DNA of 64,000 bases from Caenorhabditis elegans (GCF_000002985.6 NC_003284.9:8804001-8868000); one strand, 5' to 3'. Shown: positions 45,231 to 59,165, counted from the stretch's first letter. Notes: generated by a model from the sequence alone, not told the origin. Translations and numbers: made by a program.

Positions 45231-48200
45231 TCAATATGTAGTACTGACAGAAATAATTGTAGAATTTTTTGGCATAATACCCATGTAGAGATCAGAAATT
45301 ACTTCTTTGGCTCCGGTCTCCTTTCGGTGGTTATTTTGCATGTGAAGCCCCATTTCGCTTGCAACATGTGTGTGATATTCGCAAAATGAGCATTTTATCA
45401 GAGCCCCTCCGGATCGTTGAGCAATTTTGTATGAAGTTGGCGTTTGATTTCCATTCTGGAATATAGATTTCAATTGACGAAATAATTTGGTTCTTATGTA
45501 TTATGTGCACACACGCATTTAAAGCTTTTCCCAATATTTTAATATTCATTTTAGTTTTAAATTAGTGAATTTTGTTTAGAATAAAGTTGGGAGAAAAAAG
45601 TATTGATTTTGTTATCAGAAAGTATGCCTGTTAAGTAGTACTAGGGAAGATCCACTTTTTAGAAATGCTAAAATTCAAGAAAAATAATTTTTGTGAAACG
45701 TGTTCAAACGTTAATTCTCATGATTATGATGTATCAAAAACAGTTTTTTTGCAGATTGTGCGATGTTATAATTTTTAGCTTTTAAATAGTTTCTTGAAAA
45801 AAATGTGTTTTTTAAATATTTTTTTTCTTAAATAAAACAAACAATTGGGCTGACTCAAATTTTGGGCCTATGAAAAAGGATAAGATTTATCTATCGAGTT
45901 GAGTCACACTATATTTATTTTTTCTTGAATCAATTGCGACAACCTTTTGGTTGTGATATTAAAAATAAACGTATGATTTCAAGATCTTCCAAAGAAGGTT
46001 GTTAATTGAAAAAAACCAATCAGTTAAATAATATTTCAAAATTTTTATACGATACACTTTTATCAATTCCAAATACTTACCAAAGATGGCTGAATGAATC
46101 CGTTTCGCATATTGCAAGATATATTCCTAACAACGTTTGCCAGAGTCAAATGATCAATGTTGTGATGTTTGGTTTCGTGGAATCCCACCACTTCTTTTGT
46201 ATCGTCAGAATAATCGCACAATTTGCATCTGTACAACTTATTCCATCCATGCCTGTCACTGTGCTCAAAAGAGTTGTTCACTGAAGCGCATTTGAAGTCA
46301 CATTTGTCGCACCGAAACTCAACTGTTGAGCTGAACTGCTTGCTACGATGTGCAGCTTTGGCTTTTGAGCTCATTGGGAGTTTATTTTTTTCACGGACGG
46401 GCTCTTTAATCGGTCTTTTTATTGCCGCATTCAATCGATTGAGCAGCGCCATTCGCGCTCTTCCTTCTTCAATTTTCTGCTGTCGAACATGCTTTGCATA
46501 TGCTTTTACGACATTATCATCTGTCACATCAATATTATGGATCCTCAGATGTTGAGTCATGCAACTGGCAGAATTTACATTGAATGTGCATTCACTGCAT
46601 TGAAAGTTTCGGTCTTCTAATTTTGAACTTTTATGGTAATATGTGTGCAATTGCATGGCATCGCAATCAGAAGTTTTAAAGCTGCATTCCAAACACCTGT
46701 AATTTCTTTCAGGAAATCCTCTTCCAAGCACTTTTCTCATTTGGAAATAGAGTACGTCGATATTGGAAGCGAATTTTTCAGTGTTTTCATTGTCCTGAGA
46801 ACTGTTACTTGACGGTATAGAAGACGAACCTGGTGGTTGATTCGAGACAATCTTTTCCTGGAAATAGGAAGGTTTTTGATTTAGCTTCTGAATCCGACTC
46901 GAATGACGCAGCGGAACACATTCTTGTCCCTTCTTTTCTTCAGTAACTTCTTGAGGTGGGACTGCTGATGATATTGGAGCAGCTGGTGTAGATTCCTTTA
47001 AAATTAAACTATGTATTAAACAGCAGTAAAAAATATATTGCTAACCTTCTGAGTTGTACTCATTTTGTCGTTTGTGCCTGTTGAGCACTGCGAATTTTCA
47101 TTCTTAGTTTTTTTAACCTGCTCGTCTTTGACAGCAGAGTCTTCGCCGTTTTCCGAGTTGCCAAAAGAACTTTCTTTTCTCGACTCTTCCAATGTTTTCT
47201 CAATGGAAATTTCATGTCGGTCAGCAACATTGTCCTTCGGACTTGGTGATTCTTCTTTTATATCTACATCCTCTTTGAGCGACAAATGGAAATCTTCCAT
47301 TGCCTGCATAGGAAGTTCAGCTTCAGCTGTGCTAGTTGAAATCTGACATGGCGGCTTGTTATCCGGACCGTTTAATTCAGATTTAATCATATCATAGTTA
47401 GTCATTTCGATATCGTTAACATAATCTTCTTGTTCCATTGAAAACACATCGTCAGTTACTTCCATCGTTACTTCTGGCTCTAATACAGTTTTGATGCTCA
47501 TTTCTTCAACAATTCGTGGTACTGCTTCGTCGGGAAGAATGATCTGAAAATGTTATTCAGCTTTAAAAAACTAACACTTTGGGATACGAACCTTAGCAGA
47601 ATCTTTTTCCCCAATAATGAAAGTCTCTCGTTCAAGTACTGGACACTGCTCGTCATTATCAATAGTTTCAAAAGTCTCTTCGGTTTCCATATCCGCAGTT
47701 TCAGAAATCCCAGACGATATCAATGATTGAACATTTAGATTGTCGGTTTCTTTTGTATTTTCGTATTTCGACAACAAAACAGATAGCTGGATTTTTCCTG
47801 CCAAAACAACGCTATCAGCATTTGATGCTCCAAGTTTTGATGATGAAGCCGACTGATCATTTTCTGCATTCACATCCTTGACTTCGAAAATGTTGTTATC
47901 TTCCGATAGTACAACTGGAGATGGCAATTCTGCCGGAACCATTTTATCAATCGTTGGTGCTCCGCATGTGGACGATGTATTGAAAATAGATGAGACTCCA
48001 CGATTTTTCAGAAATGTTCCAACGGGCATCTGAAATTATACCTTTCAATTAATATAATCAGTATGGATGTGACTCCGGTCCAAAAATCACTAATAATGGT
48101 AGTGAAACTTCGTTTTTGTTTGGATGTTTTTATTTATAGTAAAACATAGCCATTACTCAATTTCGAACTATCATTATTTTGGAAGCCAACAACAAAACTT

Positions 48201-49621
48201 TACATCTACAATTTTTATTTTTTTAATTACATAGTAATTATTTGTATTCAAAAGTTGAAAGCTTCAGACCTATAGCAATCCTAGAGATTTTAAGTACGCA
48301 TGTGTGAAAAATTTGACAAATAATCAATGCTTTGACTGAGAGTTTTGAAACATCAAACAACTTATAGAAATTTTTATTGTGATCGACTGTCATTTGAGAC
48401 TATTATGAGGGTACTTTTATAAAACCCCTATTGCCGATACAGAATACTCACTTTTTCAAACTGTTGCAGATTTCTGGGTAACTTGTATGACGACGTTGAC
48501 GGTTGCTCCGACGATGGAGAAGTACATTGTGCTTTTTTTGGGATGAGAAACTTTGCAAATCTTTCATCAAAATTTTGATCCATCATTAAAGTCATCCTTC
48601 TTTTCATGGCCTCAATCGTATCATCAACTGAATCCACTGAACTTCTCGAAATGCTATGGCAAGGCTTCGTGACATAACTATGCAACGATGATGTCGGGAG
48701 ACTACTCGATCCCGATGGAGTTGGAATTTCCAGTAAGAGTGGTTCCATCTCAATTTGGAACTGGGAACTCTCAAGCTTCTTTAGTGATGGTTTGACTGTT
48801 CTATTTGACCGACGTGTACCAGTTTCTGTCTGATCGGATGAGGTAGAAGCCAGTGATCTAGATGAGCACGGTCTAGAATGGCCAAAGTCCATGTCATCGT
48901 CAATGGTTTTGTTGTATTTCCTTTTCAAAGCCGGCCCCTTAACTACACTACAGGTTTCCGATGACGTTGGTTGTTGAACTTCCAGCATTGGCGGAGGCGA
49001 AGGTGATGGCGAATTTTTATACACCATAAATGGGACAACTTCTTGTGCAGTTTCCGCCAGTTTTGCTGTCGGTTTCCTTTGCCGATTTGACTGCCGAATC
49101 CCAAAGTCCTTTGTGTGTTCTTCCGAGCGTTTCGTTCCAGAAATGGATTGTTGCATCAAATATGCCTCTTGTTGCAAAAGCAGAGGTGGCGCATCTAAAC
49201 TTAATTCCGCATCAGATTCAGTAATAATATCTATACGTTTTTGTTGCTCTTTTGGAGATGTCACTTGCGGCTGCACAAAAACTGCGGAACTATTAGGTTT
49301 GTTCTTCTTTTTGTAAGGACCTCGGACATATACTCTTTCCGGAACTGGTTTTGGTTCCTTAATGTTGGTCTTCACATATTTTCTCTTTGGCTTAACTTCT
49401 TCTGTAACTTCTTCCTGAACTTTAGTCGAAATTCTTTGAGCACTGGTGAGACTTCTTTCAAAGTCATCGTCTTCTTCATCATCCTCTTCTTCTTCTTCAT
49501 CACTCAGATCATCTTCACCTTGATTCTTGCCACTGGCTGCTGCAACATAATCAAATGTGAATTTTTTTCGTGCGGAGCGACGAATGTTGTCACATTCCAA
49601 TGATACAGTGTTTGGCTGCAT
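45231..49621 (-). CDS. Large C2H2 zinc finger protein (1081 aa)
   Basis: Five exons: 49621-48452, 48029-47592, 47543-47046, 46995-46081, 45455-45231; 3246 nt, all phase zero. The N-terminal 390 residues are low-complexity: an acidic run (DDLSDEEEEEDDEEDDDFE), basic clusters (KPKRKYVKTN, RGPYKKKNK) and repeated (I)RxSxRxxKP words that look like AT-hook or DNA-backbone contacts. The middle is acidic and Ser-rich. Five C2H2-type fingers follow (about 803-823, 835-855, 931-951, 959-980 and 1029-1050), e.g. CLECSF..H..H, CDKCDF..H..H, CSFCEY..H..H. It is probably a nuclear DNA- or chromatin-binding regulator; target unknown. The start ATG comes right after a T-rich TTTTTTTTTCAG, either an SL acceptor or the end of a 5' UTR intron. 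Confidence 0.88.
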
Positions 49622-52600
49622 TCTGAAAAAAAAAACGTTAAATTTGCATTCATTTCCCGAAAGACATATGAAAACAAAAAGACAAACTACAACGAAATTA
49701 ATATCAGAATAGTAAGGAGAAGCAAGAAATTAGAAAATTACATGAAAACTTATTTGTGAATAGTTCAACATCTCAAAAGGGATAGTATTTTTTATTGTAA
49801 CGTATTGTTCCCTTATTTTTTTGGATAAACTCATTCTGTGGAAGGTAAAATATTAAACGGTTTTCAGAATCTATTATAGCAAAAACCGTTTTGTCACTAC
49901 GTGTTGTGAGATGCATTCTCACATCTCTTACGGACCACAAACAACACCTGGGCTGCGACACAACAGTCTTCTCCAACAAATGAAATTGGTTGCGCACTCG
50001 GCTGGTCCGCACGCTCTACAATCTACAAGAGAGAACAATTTCAGCTAAAGAGACGTAGTTGGTGAGAGCAGATTCAACCCCACTAAAAAGATTAGAAAGA
50101 TATAAAGATTTCCGTAGAAATTGAAAAGAAGGTTTGAGACTTTGAAAATATTTCGTTGATTTCTGATAGGATTATGATGTATTATTGTTCCTTTTGGGAG
50201 AGTGTACTTAATTTAGTTGAATGTGTCTCAAAATTTTTTTGATTTCGAAAGTCAAAATCTCAGGTTTCTAAAAGAAAAAAAGAAACCTTAGTCTACCTAT
50301 CAGTTGCATCTAGAACTTCTCACATTTTACTCTGAAGCACGTCAAAATGAAACCAGCTATTAAGAAATAATAGAAAACAATTAAAACGGGTACAGCTCGT
50401 ATATTGAGTTAAACTGGTGCAAATCACAGTAAGACAGTAAGAGTAAAGTGGTGCGACAACGCAAGAAGACGTACTGTCGCGCACAAAATAGCATAATAGG
50501 AATGGAGTATAAGACAAGCAGAGGAAAAAATAAGAACGGCAGTGTGGTGAGCCAAATCTTTGCAGCTACTACAGACAGGAACCACCCAACAATCACCGTA
50601 TCCAGAAAGAACGATGGCTCACCAAAAAACCTCCGTAAAGGACAAACAAGTATGGGATTAATTTCAAAAAAATATAATACTCAGTCTGACGATTCAAAAA
50701 GTTTTGTCAAATACAATTGTCATTTTCGATTATTTTTCTTGTTGTTATTATCTGCGTGTAAAATGGTTGGGGGTTCATCTGAGATTGATATGTAATGAAT
50801 AATGTATTTTGAATTAGGTGATAAGGCAAACAAACACTGCACTTTTGGGAAGAAAAGGAAATATACATATGTAAATAAATAGAAACCCAATTTCTATAAT
50901 TGTGGTAAGATTTTGCTATGTAACACTCATAAATGGAACTTGTAGTTATTCAGTTATTTGGTAACTCTCAAAATGCTCAGAAATTGTTTGACTACGTTCA
51001 AATATTGTTTTGAACACATATTGGTGTGAACGTAAAGAAGCGCGTTTTCTCTTTTAGAACTGTTCCAGTTATAGGTAACAATTTGAAGTGTTAGTGTTTT
51101 AGATTTTTTCAAAAAGATTTCTGTGATTTTTTGTTTTCTGTGACTATTGGAAATTTAAAAAAAAAACGGCGTTTTGCTTTTGGAAATTGTTTGCATCAAG
51201 ATGCCGCAACTTCTCAATCAACTGTGGCAAGTTTAAAATTTTCAATTGCAAAAGTCACAAAAATCTAGGTAAAAGTGATGATGGTCTTTTGTGAAACAAA
51301 TAATTTGCATAAATACCGAAAACTGTCTAAACGTAGTTGAAAAGCTTGTAAAAATGAGTTTTAAATTACTAAAGTTTGTTAGAAAGTGGTTAAAATTGGT
51401 TTAAAAGTTGCAGGAAGCCGAGATATGAAGCAAACTAAAAATCAAAATGTATCTAGGTGTGCTTTTTTTGGTTTGAATGCAAATTGCAAAATATAGGAAG
51501 AAAATGTGTCTCTTCAGAATATAAATATTTCTAAAGGGGTTTACAGCATTATCGATCTTTTAAGAACGAGCAGGTGTAGGATACCTAACATATGGCCTGT
51601 AAATCTACAGGGGAGATTTTCTCATGGTCCTCTTTTCTAATTTAGATTATGGTGATAAACGCGTAAAAAAGAAAACATCTTAGAAATTGAAAAATTTACA
51701 GAAATTTAGAAACAATACAAATTTTAGCATCAAAATTATATCCACGCAATTTCGACTAAAACTTTCCTGTTATTTGCTAGACTTCAAATGTGAAGTGTAA
51801 CTAAACTTTTCTTTTCTTTAAATTTTTTTATGGCTGTTCAACATTTTAAATAAATTGGTTATTCTTTACTAAATTCTCCAATTTGGCAAACCTTGTTGTG
51901 TTGCATCGGTTGGAATTTATAATTTGATATGTAGGTTATTGATAAGTAACCAAATTTTACATATCGGCTGAAAAGGTACCTCTTGTTTTGAAGCGCATTG
52001 TTATTAGAAATAGGATTAAAAGTTTGGAAAAGTTCTTAAAATGCTTTAAATATCTAAAATTTCAGATATTTAAGTGTCATATGAAAAACATGAAGAGAGC
52101 ACAATTCAAACAAAGACGAAAACACTGCAACAAATTAAAAAATAAAAAGCTAGGATGATGCTTTAGACGCAGTCCCCAGATTGTAGTGGTTCGAAATATT
52201 TTGATCCAAGTGGATTTATTTATTTTTGAAAAGAGCTAATTAACATTTGATACTTGTAAAATAAATAAATACCTATATAAATATTGGCTGTCACTCTGAA
52301 GTCATGATTGTGATTTGTCTCCAAATCCTGAACATGGTCAATTTAGCTAACAGTCTAAAACTAGTATCGTAGCGGTTGAATTTAATTTTTCGCCGCTGCC
52401 AAAATGACTCGATGAAAAATTGCTCTGTTACTCTCACTATAAAAACATCGTTGGTTCAATTTAAACACTCTGGATTGTTTCTTATTTATCTAATACATGA
52501 AGCCGTTTTGTAATAAAGAATTAAAAGCCATCGTTATGTCAAATTGCAAAAATTGATTGAAAAAGAATTACGAGATTTTTATTGTTTTTTGGAGTAGCGC

Positions 52601-53337
52601 CAGTGGGATACTTGTATCAAAACGCGCCAATAATAACACAATGATCAAATATCATATTAAAAAATTCAAAACTTTTTCAAAACTTTATATGATTTTTGAA
52701 AAATGGAAAATGTTTTGTTTGCATCGAATTAAATTTGAATCATCCGCCAAGATTTTTATATTTGTATTTAATGTTGTTTTTAAAATTTTTGTTTATATTT
52801 CATGTTTAATTAAATTTTTGAGGCAAATTTTGAGAAAATGTGAAGACAAATGCAATTTTTAATTAAATAGCAACTGTGAAAGCTTAAAACAGTGAAAGTA
52901 ATTATTTTACGCTCGACGTCGATTTAAAACGTAACTTCTTCGTTTTTAAGTCGTACCACTACCTTATTTTTAGTAAAAAATATGGACTTTCCAAGAATAC
53001 TAAATAGCATCATTTGAGGAACATCTGAACTGACAATTTTGTAAAGCACATCATTGCGCAAAAGAATTTCATTTGTGTATTTACAAAGTTATTTAGACAT
53101 TAAAAATGAAACCATGAGGTGTTTAACAAAAGAATGGAAGCAAATATTCACGAACTAGCGTTTTCTAGCAAGGAAACAGATTTTATGACGAATTAATTGA
53201 CGAGAATTTGTGACAAGATTTTGACAAGAACCCGATGCAGTTGATGTTGTCGAAAGTCTGAAAAAACAAAACAGTTTGCTTCATGTGAATACTTGAATTA
53301 GGATATTTAAATACCTTTCTGTCATTTCGACCTTGAT
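49622..53337. other. Long intergenic region
   Basis: 3.7 kb with no supported gene. 49.6-50.1 kb is presumably the promoter of the zinc finger gene. Short reading frames near 50.3-50.8 kb have no splice sites or family features. A diverged arm of the 58.5-kb palindromic family lies at 52585-52706. Confidence 0.55.
52585..52706. repeat. Diverged arm of the 58.5-59.2 kb palindromic family
   Basis: From TTTTTTGGAGTAGCGCCAGT through ACACAATGATCAAATATCAT to TTTATATGATTTTTGAAAAA it follows the left arm of the element at 58524-59165 (GGAGTAGTGCTAGTGGGGAA, CACAATGACCGAATATCATG) with many substitutions. No matching right arm was found close by, so it is a solo or decayed copy. Confidence 0.65.
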
Positions 53338-53954
53338 TTATACTGTTGCAGTCGATTGACGATTTCTGCTCATATGGGATCGCTTCAAGATGTTCGGGAT
53401 TTTGAATGTTCTGCGAGGAACTGAAAATTAATGATTTAAAAATTGGAAAACTATTGTAAGATTTGAATAAGTCACATTTCAATTCAAAAAAATTATCCTA
53501 CCTTCAGTTGTATTCTCTTTATTTGGTTCCGGTGTGTCCGTTCTGGCCCGTTTTGCGGCTGGCTCCTCTGTGGCTCCGACTGCATTGCTAGGCTGCTGCA
53601 CAATCTGGAAATAAAAAATATTGTTTTATTTCTAAACCAAAGTTTGACACAAAGTTAATAATTAAAACACAATTTCAGTTCTAAGTCCACTTTCAAGTGA
53701 AAGTGAATTCAAGTGAAAATCCATACCTCGCTTGGCCCAGCTTCTGCCTGTTCTCTCATCTCATGAACTCTCATCCTCCGGATAAACTCGTTTCTTCTTC
53801 TGATATAGCTTTGGAGTGTGATGGCAAACTTGGTGTTAGTGGTCCGGAAGCGCAGATCTTGGCATCGGTCTTCAACAGCTTTTGCTCGCTTTTCAAGAGC
53901 AAGACGAAGCAAAGAGTTGATTGGAACTCCCATAAGTTCATCAAACGGGTTCAT
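53338..53954 (-). CDS. Small basic protein of unknown function (137 aa)
   Basis: Exons 53954-53727, 53604-53502 and 53420-53338 join in phase to 414 nt. The start ATG directly follows TTTTTTCAG, so either SL trans-splicing places it first or an upstream exon exists. The N-terminal 75 residues are predicted helical and charged (LRLALEKRAKAVEDRCQDLR, SYIRRRNEFIRRMRVHEMRE); the rest is disordered with a nuclear-localisation-like AAKRARTDTPEPNKEN and a basic tail (PRRTFKIPNILKRSHMSRNR). Composition suggests a nuclear protein. I do not recognise the family. A second frame through exon 3 continues to a possible donor at 53312, so an alternative C-terminus cannot be excluded. Confidence 0.7.
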
Positions 53955-56900
53955 CTGAAAAAATCATAATAAAATTTTCAAAAAACATAATGCAATGTAC
54001 TTAAGTGTGAGGATTAAAACAATGATCCAATTTTTATTTTAAAAAAATACTATACTAATTGTAAAATGCAAAATGGGGGTACGATTTGGCGCCGAAATTG
54101 AGGTAGATTAGGTAGGACACTAATGAAGATCACATTGTCAAGCAGTAATGAAAACGAACTTTAGATTTCTATCAGAGACAAGAGTGATGAATTGTGGTTG
54201 GTCAAAATTAGAAACACGCCCTTTTCAATCAATCGTCTGGAGGATTGATGAATGAGACTGTTGATAGAATTTCTCAATTTTTTTCAAACCAAAATACTTT
54301 CCAAATGAGCTAATTATACTTGAGAAAACTAGAACAATCACCTTTTGCCAGAATAACTCCGTCGTATAGATCTTCAAAAAGATGCAAAGATAAGATATGA
54401 CGAAAGAGACACTGACTGCGAGAAAGATGTGGAGAATCGATAAGTAATAACTCGAAATCTCAAAAGCTATGTGTATACAATTTTATTAAAAAAAGGAAAA
54501 TAAATCCAAAATTGCATTACATTTTTTGCCCTCAACGAAAAAACTTCTTGATTTTTTCCCCAAATGCGAACAGTTATTTACGAGTATTTTTATTTGTATC
54601 AATCGTAAAATAGTAATATCATTTCTGTGCCTCAGAAAGTCAATAAATAACTCATAATATGTATTGCAAAAAACAGAGTAATCAACCGAGAACAGCGAAA
54701 TCAAATGTATTATGTATAATATGAAAATTTGAATACTTTCCACTTCCCGCTCGCAACACCCGATGGTTGATGATTAGATAAAGTTCAATTCGGAGGATTC
54801 AGACAATGAAGATGCAGATAATGATTAATGGGATGGAAGAAGATGTAGGATGACAGAAAAAAACAGATAAGATTTACAAGAACTCAGGTATGGTGATTCG
54901 CGGATGGTTGTAAACAAAAGTTTGTTGAGAAGTTGAACAATACTTTTTCTTATATCTCAACTTTTTATTCAAAAATATACGGTGCTTGCTAAATGAGGCA
55001 TCGTCAGAATGAAAAAAGAGATTTGCATAGTCTCTTTGGAAGCTGGCAGTTCATAGAATGCACCATTGCAACAGACATCCTCATTTTTGGTCAAACACAA
55101 CTCTTTGTTCATATTTGACCTTCTGTGCCAAGTACTAATTAAACAAACAAATCCTAGACCGACTCGTGTACAAAATTCTCTTTTGCATAATGATGACAAA
55201 ACCATTTGCAAAAAATATAAAAGTTTGAACATGACATTTTGGGAGATGGTGTTACACCAATCAAGTGAACTACTTTGATAAAAATAGAAAGACAAAGAGT
55301 TGAACCAAAAGATAAGGCAAACGGAATGCTAGATAGAACATCAATTTTTGAATTTGAACACTATTTCAACAGACATTCAATTTTATTTTTTAAATAATGT
55401 TAAAATCTGCATGGAAAAGTGCAAATCAAACAGCAAAATTAAATGCTAAAAAAGAGATGAATGAGTCAAACGCTTACAGCAAATGTTGTGGAGGTTCTAA
55501 ATGATAAATCATAATTATTTCAAATTTGTTCCTAAAATTTTGCAAAAATGAGTATTATCCCTCAACAAACTATCAACTTCTGAATTCTATAAATCCTGAA
55601 GTGAAAACTATTCTCATGTGAACATTCAAAGCGTAAAATATCACCGAAAAAGTATACTAAATTGGATAGAAATGCCTAAAGGTGAATCGAGAGAGCCATC
55701 ATTATTTGAATGAGACTGCGTTGCCGCGCAAACGAGAGATGGCGGGAATCAAGAGACGCGGAGAGAAAGAGGAATTAGAGGTAGGAGGTAGAAGAGAAGA
55801 GAACTGTACGTGTGAATGGAGCCTATTTACAGCTAGGAGGATTGCAGCCTTTTTTGAACAATTTTACACGTACACAAAACAAAAAACAGTACATTTTTCG
55901 GAAAGTGATTCTGTGTATAATATTTCTCACTTCTTTGAGGATATACTGAGATGCATTGATGAAAACATAGAAAAATATTTTTGTTGACAAGAAATGTTTT
56001 AAAAAAAACCAATTTGATTGTTTCGAAGAAAATCATCTTTTAAAACTGTATCCTTTATAAAAAGCTTAGTTAGCCTAAAACCGTTATAAAAATTCATAAG
56101 AAATATAGAAGGTAATGAAAATAAACGTGATTGGAAACGTTCGGGTCAAGAGCAGTTGTTCTATACAGCAACTGTTTTATTACAGTGGCTTGATTCCTTT
56201 TTGTTCCATTACACACTGTTCTAAAACACAGGAACACAGAGCTGTTATAGGAAACGATTTTAAATGACTTAAATAAATCTCTTGGCTCTTCTTCCATTTA
56301 TCTTGAAATAAGAGAACAATTAAACCAAGTAAACCACAGCAAAACAAAACAATAACAAAATACTCAGTTAAAAACTACAAATAGGTTTTTCTCGATTTCT
56401 TGCTGTCTTAACAATTCATGTTTACATGCTTTGTATAGAGAACAACATTGGAAATAAATCTAATCGGCAAGCCACCATTTTTTAAAGTTTATTTTCAAAT
56501 AGCATGCTATAGCAACCTTTTCGAAAACATTGTAAAAAAATAATTTCACTTAAAACACTACGCGTATTGAAATAGACATAAAAATATAGTACAGCTAATT
56601 TATGAAATAAAAGAAAACAACACCGATAAAGGAGATTATTTTGTAGTCACAGTCACTGCAACATTTAACGGAAAAATGTTCGTGTAGGTCGACAAAAATT
56701 TTGTTTAGAAAATCCCATGATAAATACTTCTTGCCTCCAGCAAAAATTTATATAAGATTTCAAGTTAATAATTAGAATTATTTGATTTTCTATTGGAAAA
56801 AGGAAATTCATCAAGTTTTTTATGAGTGCTGGCAAACAGTGTTTTGTTTTTATATATAAAAAGAAAAAAATGTGCAACACATTTGATATGAAGTTTTCAA

Positions 56901-57299
56901 CTTTACACTGAAGTGTTTTGAAAACTTATTTAATTAAAAAAAAGTTATGATCAAAATCCTTCTTCTCATAAATAAATCTTGATTCCTTTGAAAAGTATTT
57001 CAAAGTTACTGGCTCAATAATTAGAATGTGAACTTGTATCTTTTTTCAGCACCAAATATGTGTCGGTTTCAATGGAACGTACATTATGCAACGTGGTAAA
57101 CTAATGTTTTCTAACTTGAAATGTGCTCTTCTCTGCACATTTTTCAGATTTTCCAATGATTCACCATACATTCTTGGCCAGAAAATCATGTAATAAAATT
57201 TCGTATTCCCAGATTCTGTATAATATTATCGCTTTTTGGTGCTATAAAAAAGAACCTATGGGCCAAGGAAGGCAGAAGATCATCTTTGACAATTCCAAA
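53955..57299. other. Long intergenic region
   Basis: 3.3 kb, AT-rich. A purine-rich tract at about 55720-55805 (GAGAGAAAGAGG, GGAGGTAGAAGAGAAGAGAA) is the only compositional feature. The reading frame crossing it has no start context or splice signals, and I do not call it. Confidence 0.55.
57242..57249 (+). promoter_or_regulatory. TATA box of peptide gene 1
   Basis: CTATAAAA lies 51-58 bases before the start codon in the context GGTGCTATAAAA, and the same context is kept at the same distance in the inverted paralogue. Conservation makes a functional TATA element likely. Confidence 0.7.
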
Positions 57300-57650
57300 A
57301 TGCGTTTTATCACTGTTCTCATCTTTGTCTTTGCCCTTCTCTCCAAGGCTGTGAGCCAAGATTTCATCGATGACTCCGCTGATATGCACCGTTTCCGCCG
57401 GCACGTTGAACATCAAAAACATAGTCTCAACGATGTGAGTTGCAGAAATCAAGTATTCCATTTATTTGATATATTTTCAGGGCCATCTCCACTCTCGTAA
57501 TTCTAAAAACGTTTCCCGACACTTTGTAAACGACGTAAGTTGAAATTCACATAAAAGATGTACCGGTTAACAGTCAATTCTATATAAAATTTTCAGGGAC
57601 ATGCTCAACATCACAAGAACAATGGTGGACAATTCAAATTGAGACATTAA
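57300..57650 (+). CDS. Secreted His-rich small peptide 1 (80 aa)
   Basis: Exons 57300-57434, 57481-57534 and 57597-57650, all phase zero, 243 nt. A clear signal peptide (MRFITVLIFVFALLSKAVSQ) leads to a mature part rich in His, Asn and Arg: DFIDDSADMHRFRRHVEH, then two exon-encoded modules that each start GH after an ND (LND|GHLHSRN, VND|GHAQHHK), ending GGQFKLRH. There are no cysteines. RFRR could be a furin-type cleavage site but is RFHR in the paralogue. The role is unknown; metal binding or an antimicrobial/neuropeptide-like role are only possibilities. The ATG was chosen for the signal peptide; an upstream in-frame ATG at 57258 is less likely because it falls nine bases after the TATA box. 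Confidence 0.85.
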
Positions 57651-58523
57651 ATCATTGTTTTGTCTGATTGATTAAATAAATTTTGGCGTGGAGCTTAGTT
57701 CAAAACATCGAGCAATTATGTGGGAGCTTTTAAAATTAAAACGAAATCAAGGATGTTGATATTGCATTATATCACTCACTAATATCAATTGAGAATACCA
57801 TAAAAAGCTGTGTAAAATAATGTTTAGAACATATTTGTCCATAACATTTTTATAGCTGACGAAAACCTTTAATATAATGGAAATATATAATGCATTTTCT
57901 GGTACAAGCGTATTATAGTCTCTCATTAATTTTTTTTTTTTGAAATGTTAAGAAAAAACAACGTATGAAATATTTTTTAGTTTTGTTTTACTTTGGAAAC
58001 ACCAATTCTGAGCACAAAGATGAATAGATTTGAGAATTAAAATGCGTCTATATAATTCACAATAGCTATTTCAACCAGTTACTTATAGTAACAATGATAA
58101 TGTAAACTTTCAATAACATTCAATAGTTGTTGAGCAACTGCAACACACGCATTTTAGCAGTTATTATACAAGCACCTTCAAAGAGGCAGAACGCTCTCGT
58201 TTGTCAATTACGTCATCTTACAAAAGAGGTCTCCCGCCGGTGTACTCTTAAAGACTTCCGCTCGTTACCGCTCCAGGTAGCGGCTTCTGTCACATCTATT
58301 TATAATTGATCCGATAAAGACATTGAATGGTTTCCAGGAAAAAAAAATAGCGAGACAAAAATAATGCAAATAAAGGCGTAGTTCACCTTTTTAAGTTTGG
58401 GAGAATATTCCGGATGTGACTAGTAAAACAATTTGAGTTTTAAATTAATCGTCTTGTGTTTTCTCTTGTAGCCACTGCAAATTTTTTAGAGACTATTGTG
58501 AGTTCTTTATGAAAAACTTTATA
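57651..58523. other. Spacer between peptide genes, left part
   Basis: AT-rich, no gene seen. It includes the 3' region of peptide gene 1. Confidence 0.5.
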
Positions 58524-59165
58524 TTAAAGGTGGAGTAGTGCTAGTGGGGAAATTGCTTTAAAACATGCCTATGGTACCACAATGACCGAATATCATGATA
58601 AAAAAATTCAAAAAAATTTTCTAAATTTTATATGATTTTTTGAAAATGGAACAATCTCAGTTTTTGCCTAATTCCTATTTGAATTACCGCCAATTGGATT
58701 TGTTCGATGGAGCGCGCTTGCACGTTTTTTAAATTTATTTATTTTATTTTTTGTTATTTTCAACCAATTTTAAATGTTTTCGGTGTATTTCAGGTTCGAA
58801 ATCGTTTAAAATCGTCACTTTGTCATTTTTACGCCTGTAAGCGTGCTTTCTAATCGAAAATTTGTATTTATCTTGACTTTTTCTCTAAAATTCAAGCAAA
58901 AATACACCGAAAACATTAAAAATCGGTGGAAAATAACAAAAAATAAAAAAATACATTTAAAAACGTGCAAGCGCGCTCCATCGAACAAATCCAATTGGCG
59001 GTAATTCAAATAGTAATTAGGCAAAAACTGAGATTTTTTCAATTTTCAAAAAATTACATAAAATTTAGAAAAATGTTTTGAATTTTTTTATCATGATATT
59101 CGGTCATTGTGGTACCATAGGCATGTTTTAAAGCAATTTCCCCACTAGCGCTACTCCACCTTTAA
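58524..59165. mobile_element. 642-bp palindromic element
   Basis: Begins TTAAAGGTGGAGTAGTGCTA and ends with the complement (TAGCGCTACTCCACCTTTAA). The inverted match runs through almost the whole length with few mismatches (TGCCTATGGTACCACAATGA, GCGCGCTTGCACGTTTTTAA, CGGTGTATTT and complements) to a centre near 58845. No coding capacity. This is a repetitive worm palindrome family; two decayed relatives lie at 17.9 and 52.6 kb. It sits between the two inverted peptide genes. Confidence 0.9.

Larger units (their letters stand above)
57130..57650. repeat. Left copy of an inverted segmental duplication
   Basis: Promoter and gene of the first His-rich peptide (57.13-57.65 kb) match, in inverted orientation, 59.53-60.06 kb. 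Shared promoter words include AGATTCTGTATAATATTAT, TTTTTTGGTGCTATAAAA and CCAATGATTCAC(C/T)ATACA. Divergence is moderate, with a middle exon missing in the right copy. Confidence 0.85.

Noticed and set aside
55682-55987. 101-codon plus-strand frame
   Set aside because: It begins at a non-ATG codon, crosses a purine-rich tract and has no exon signals or recognisable domain.
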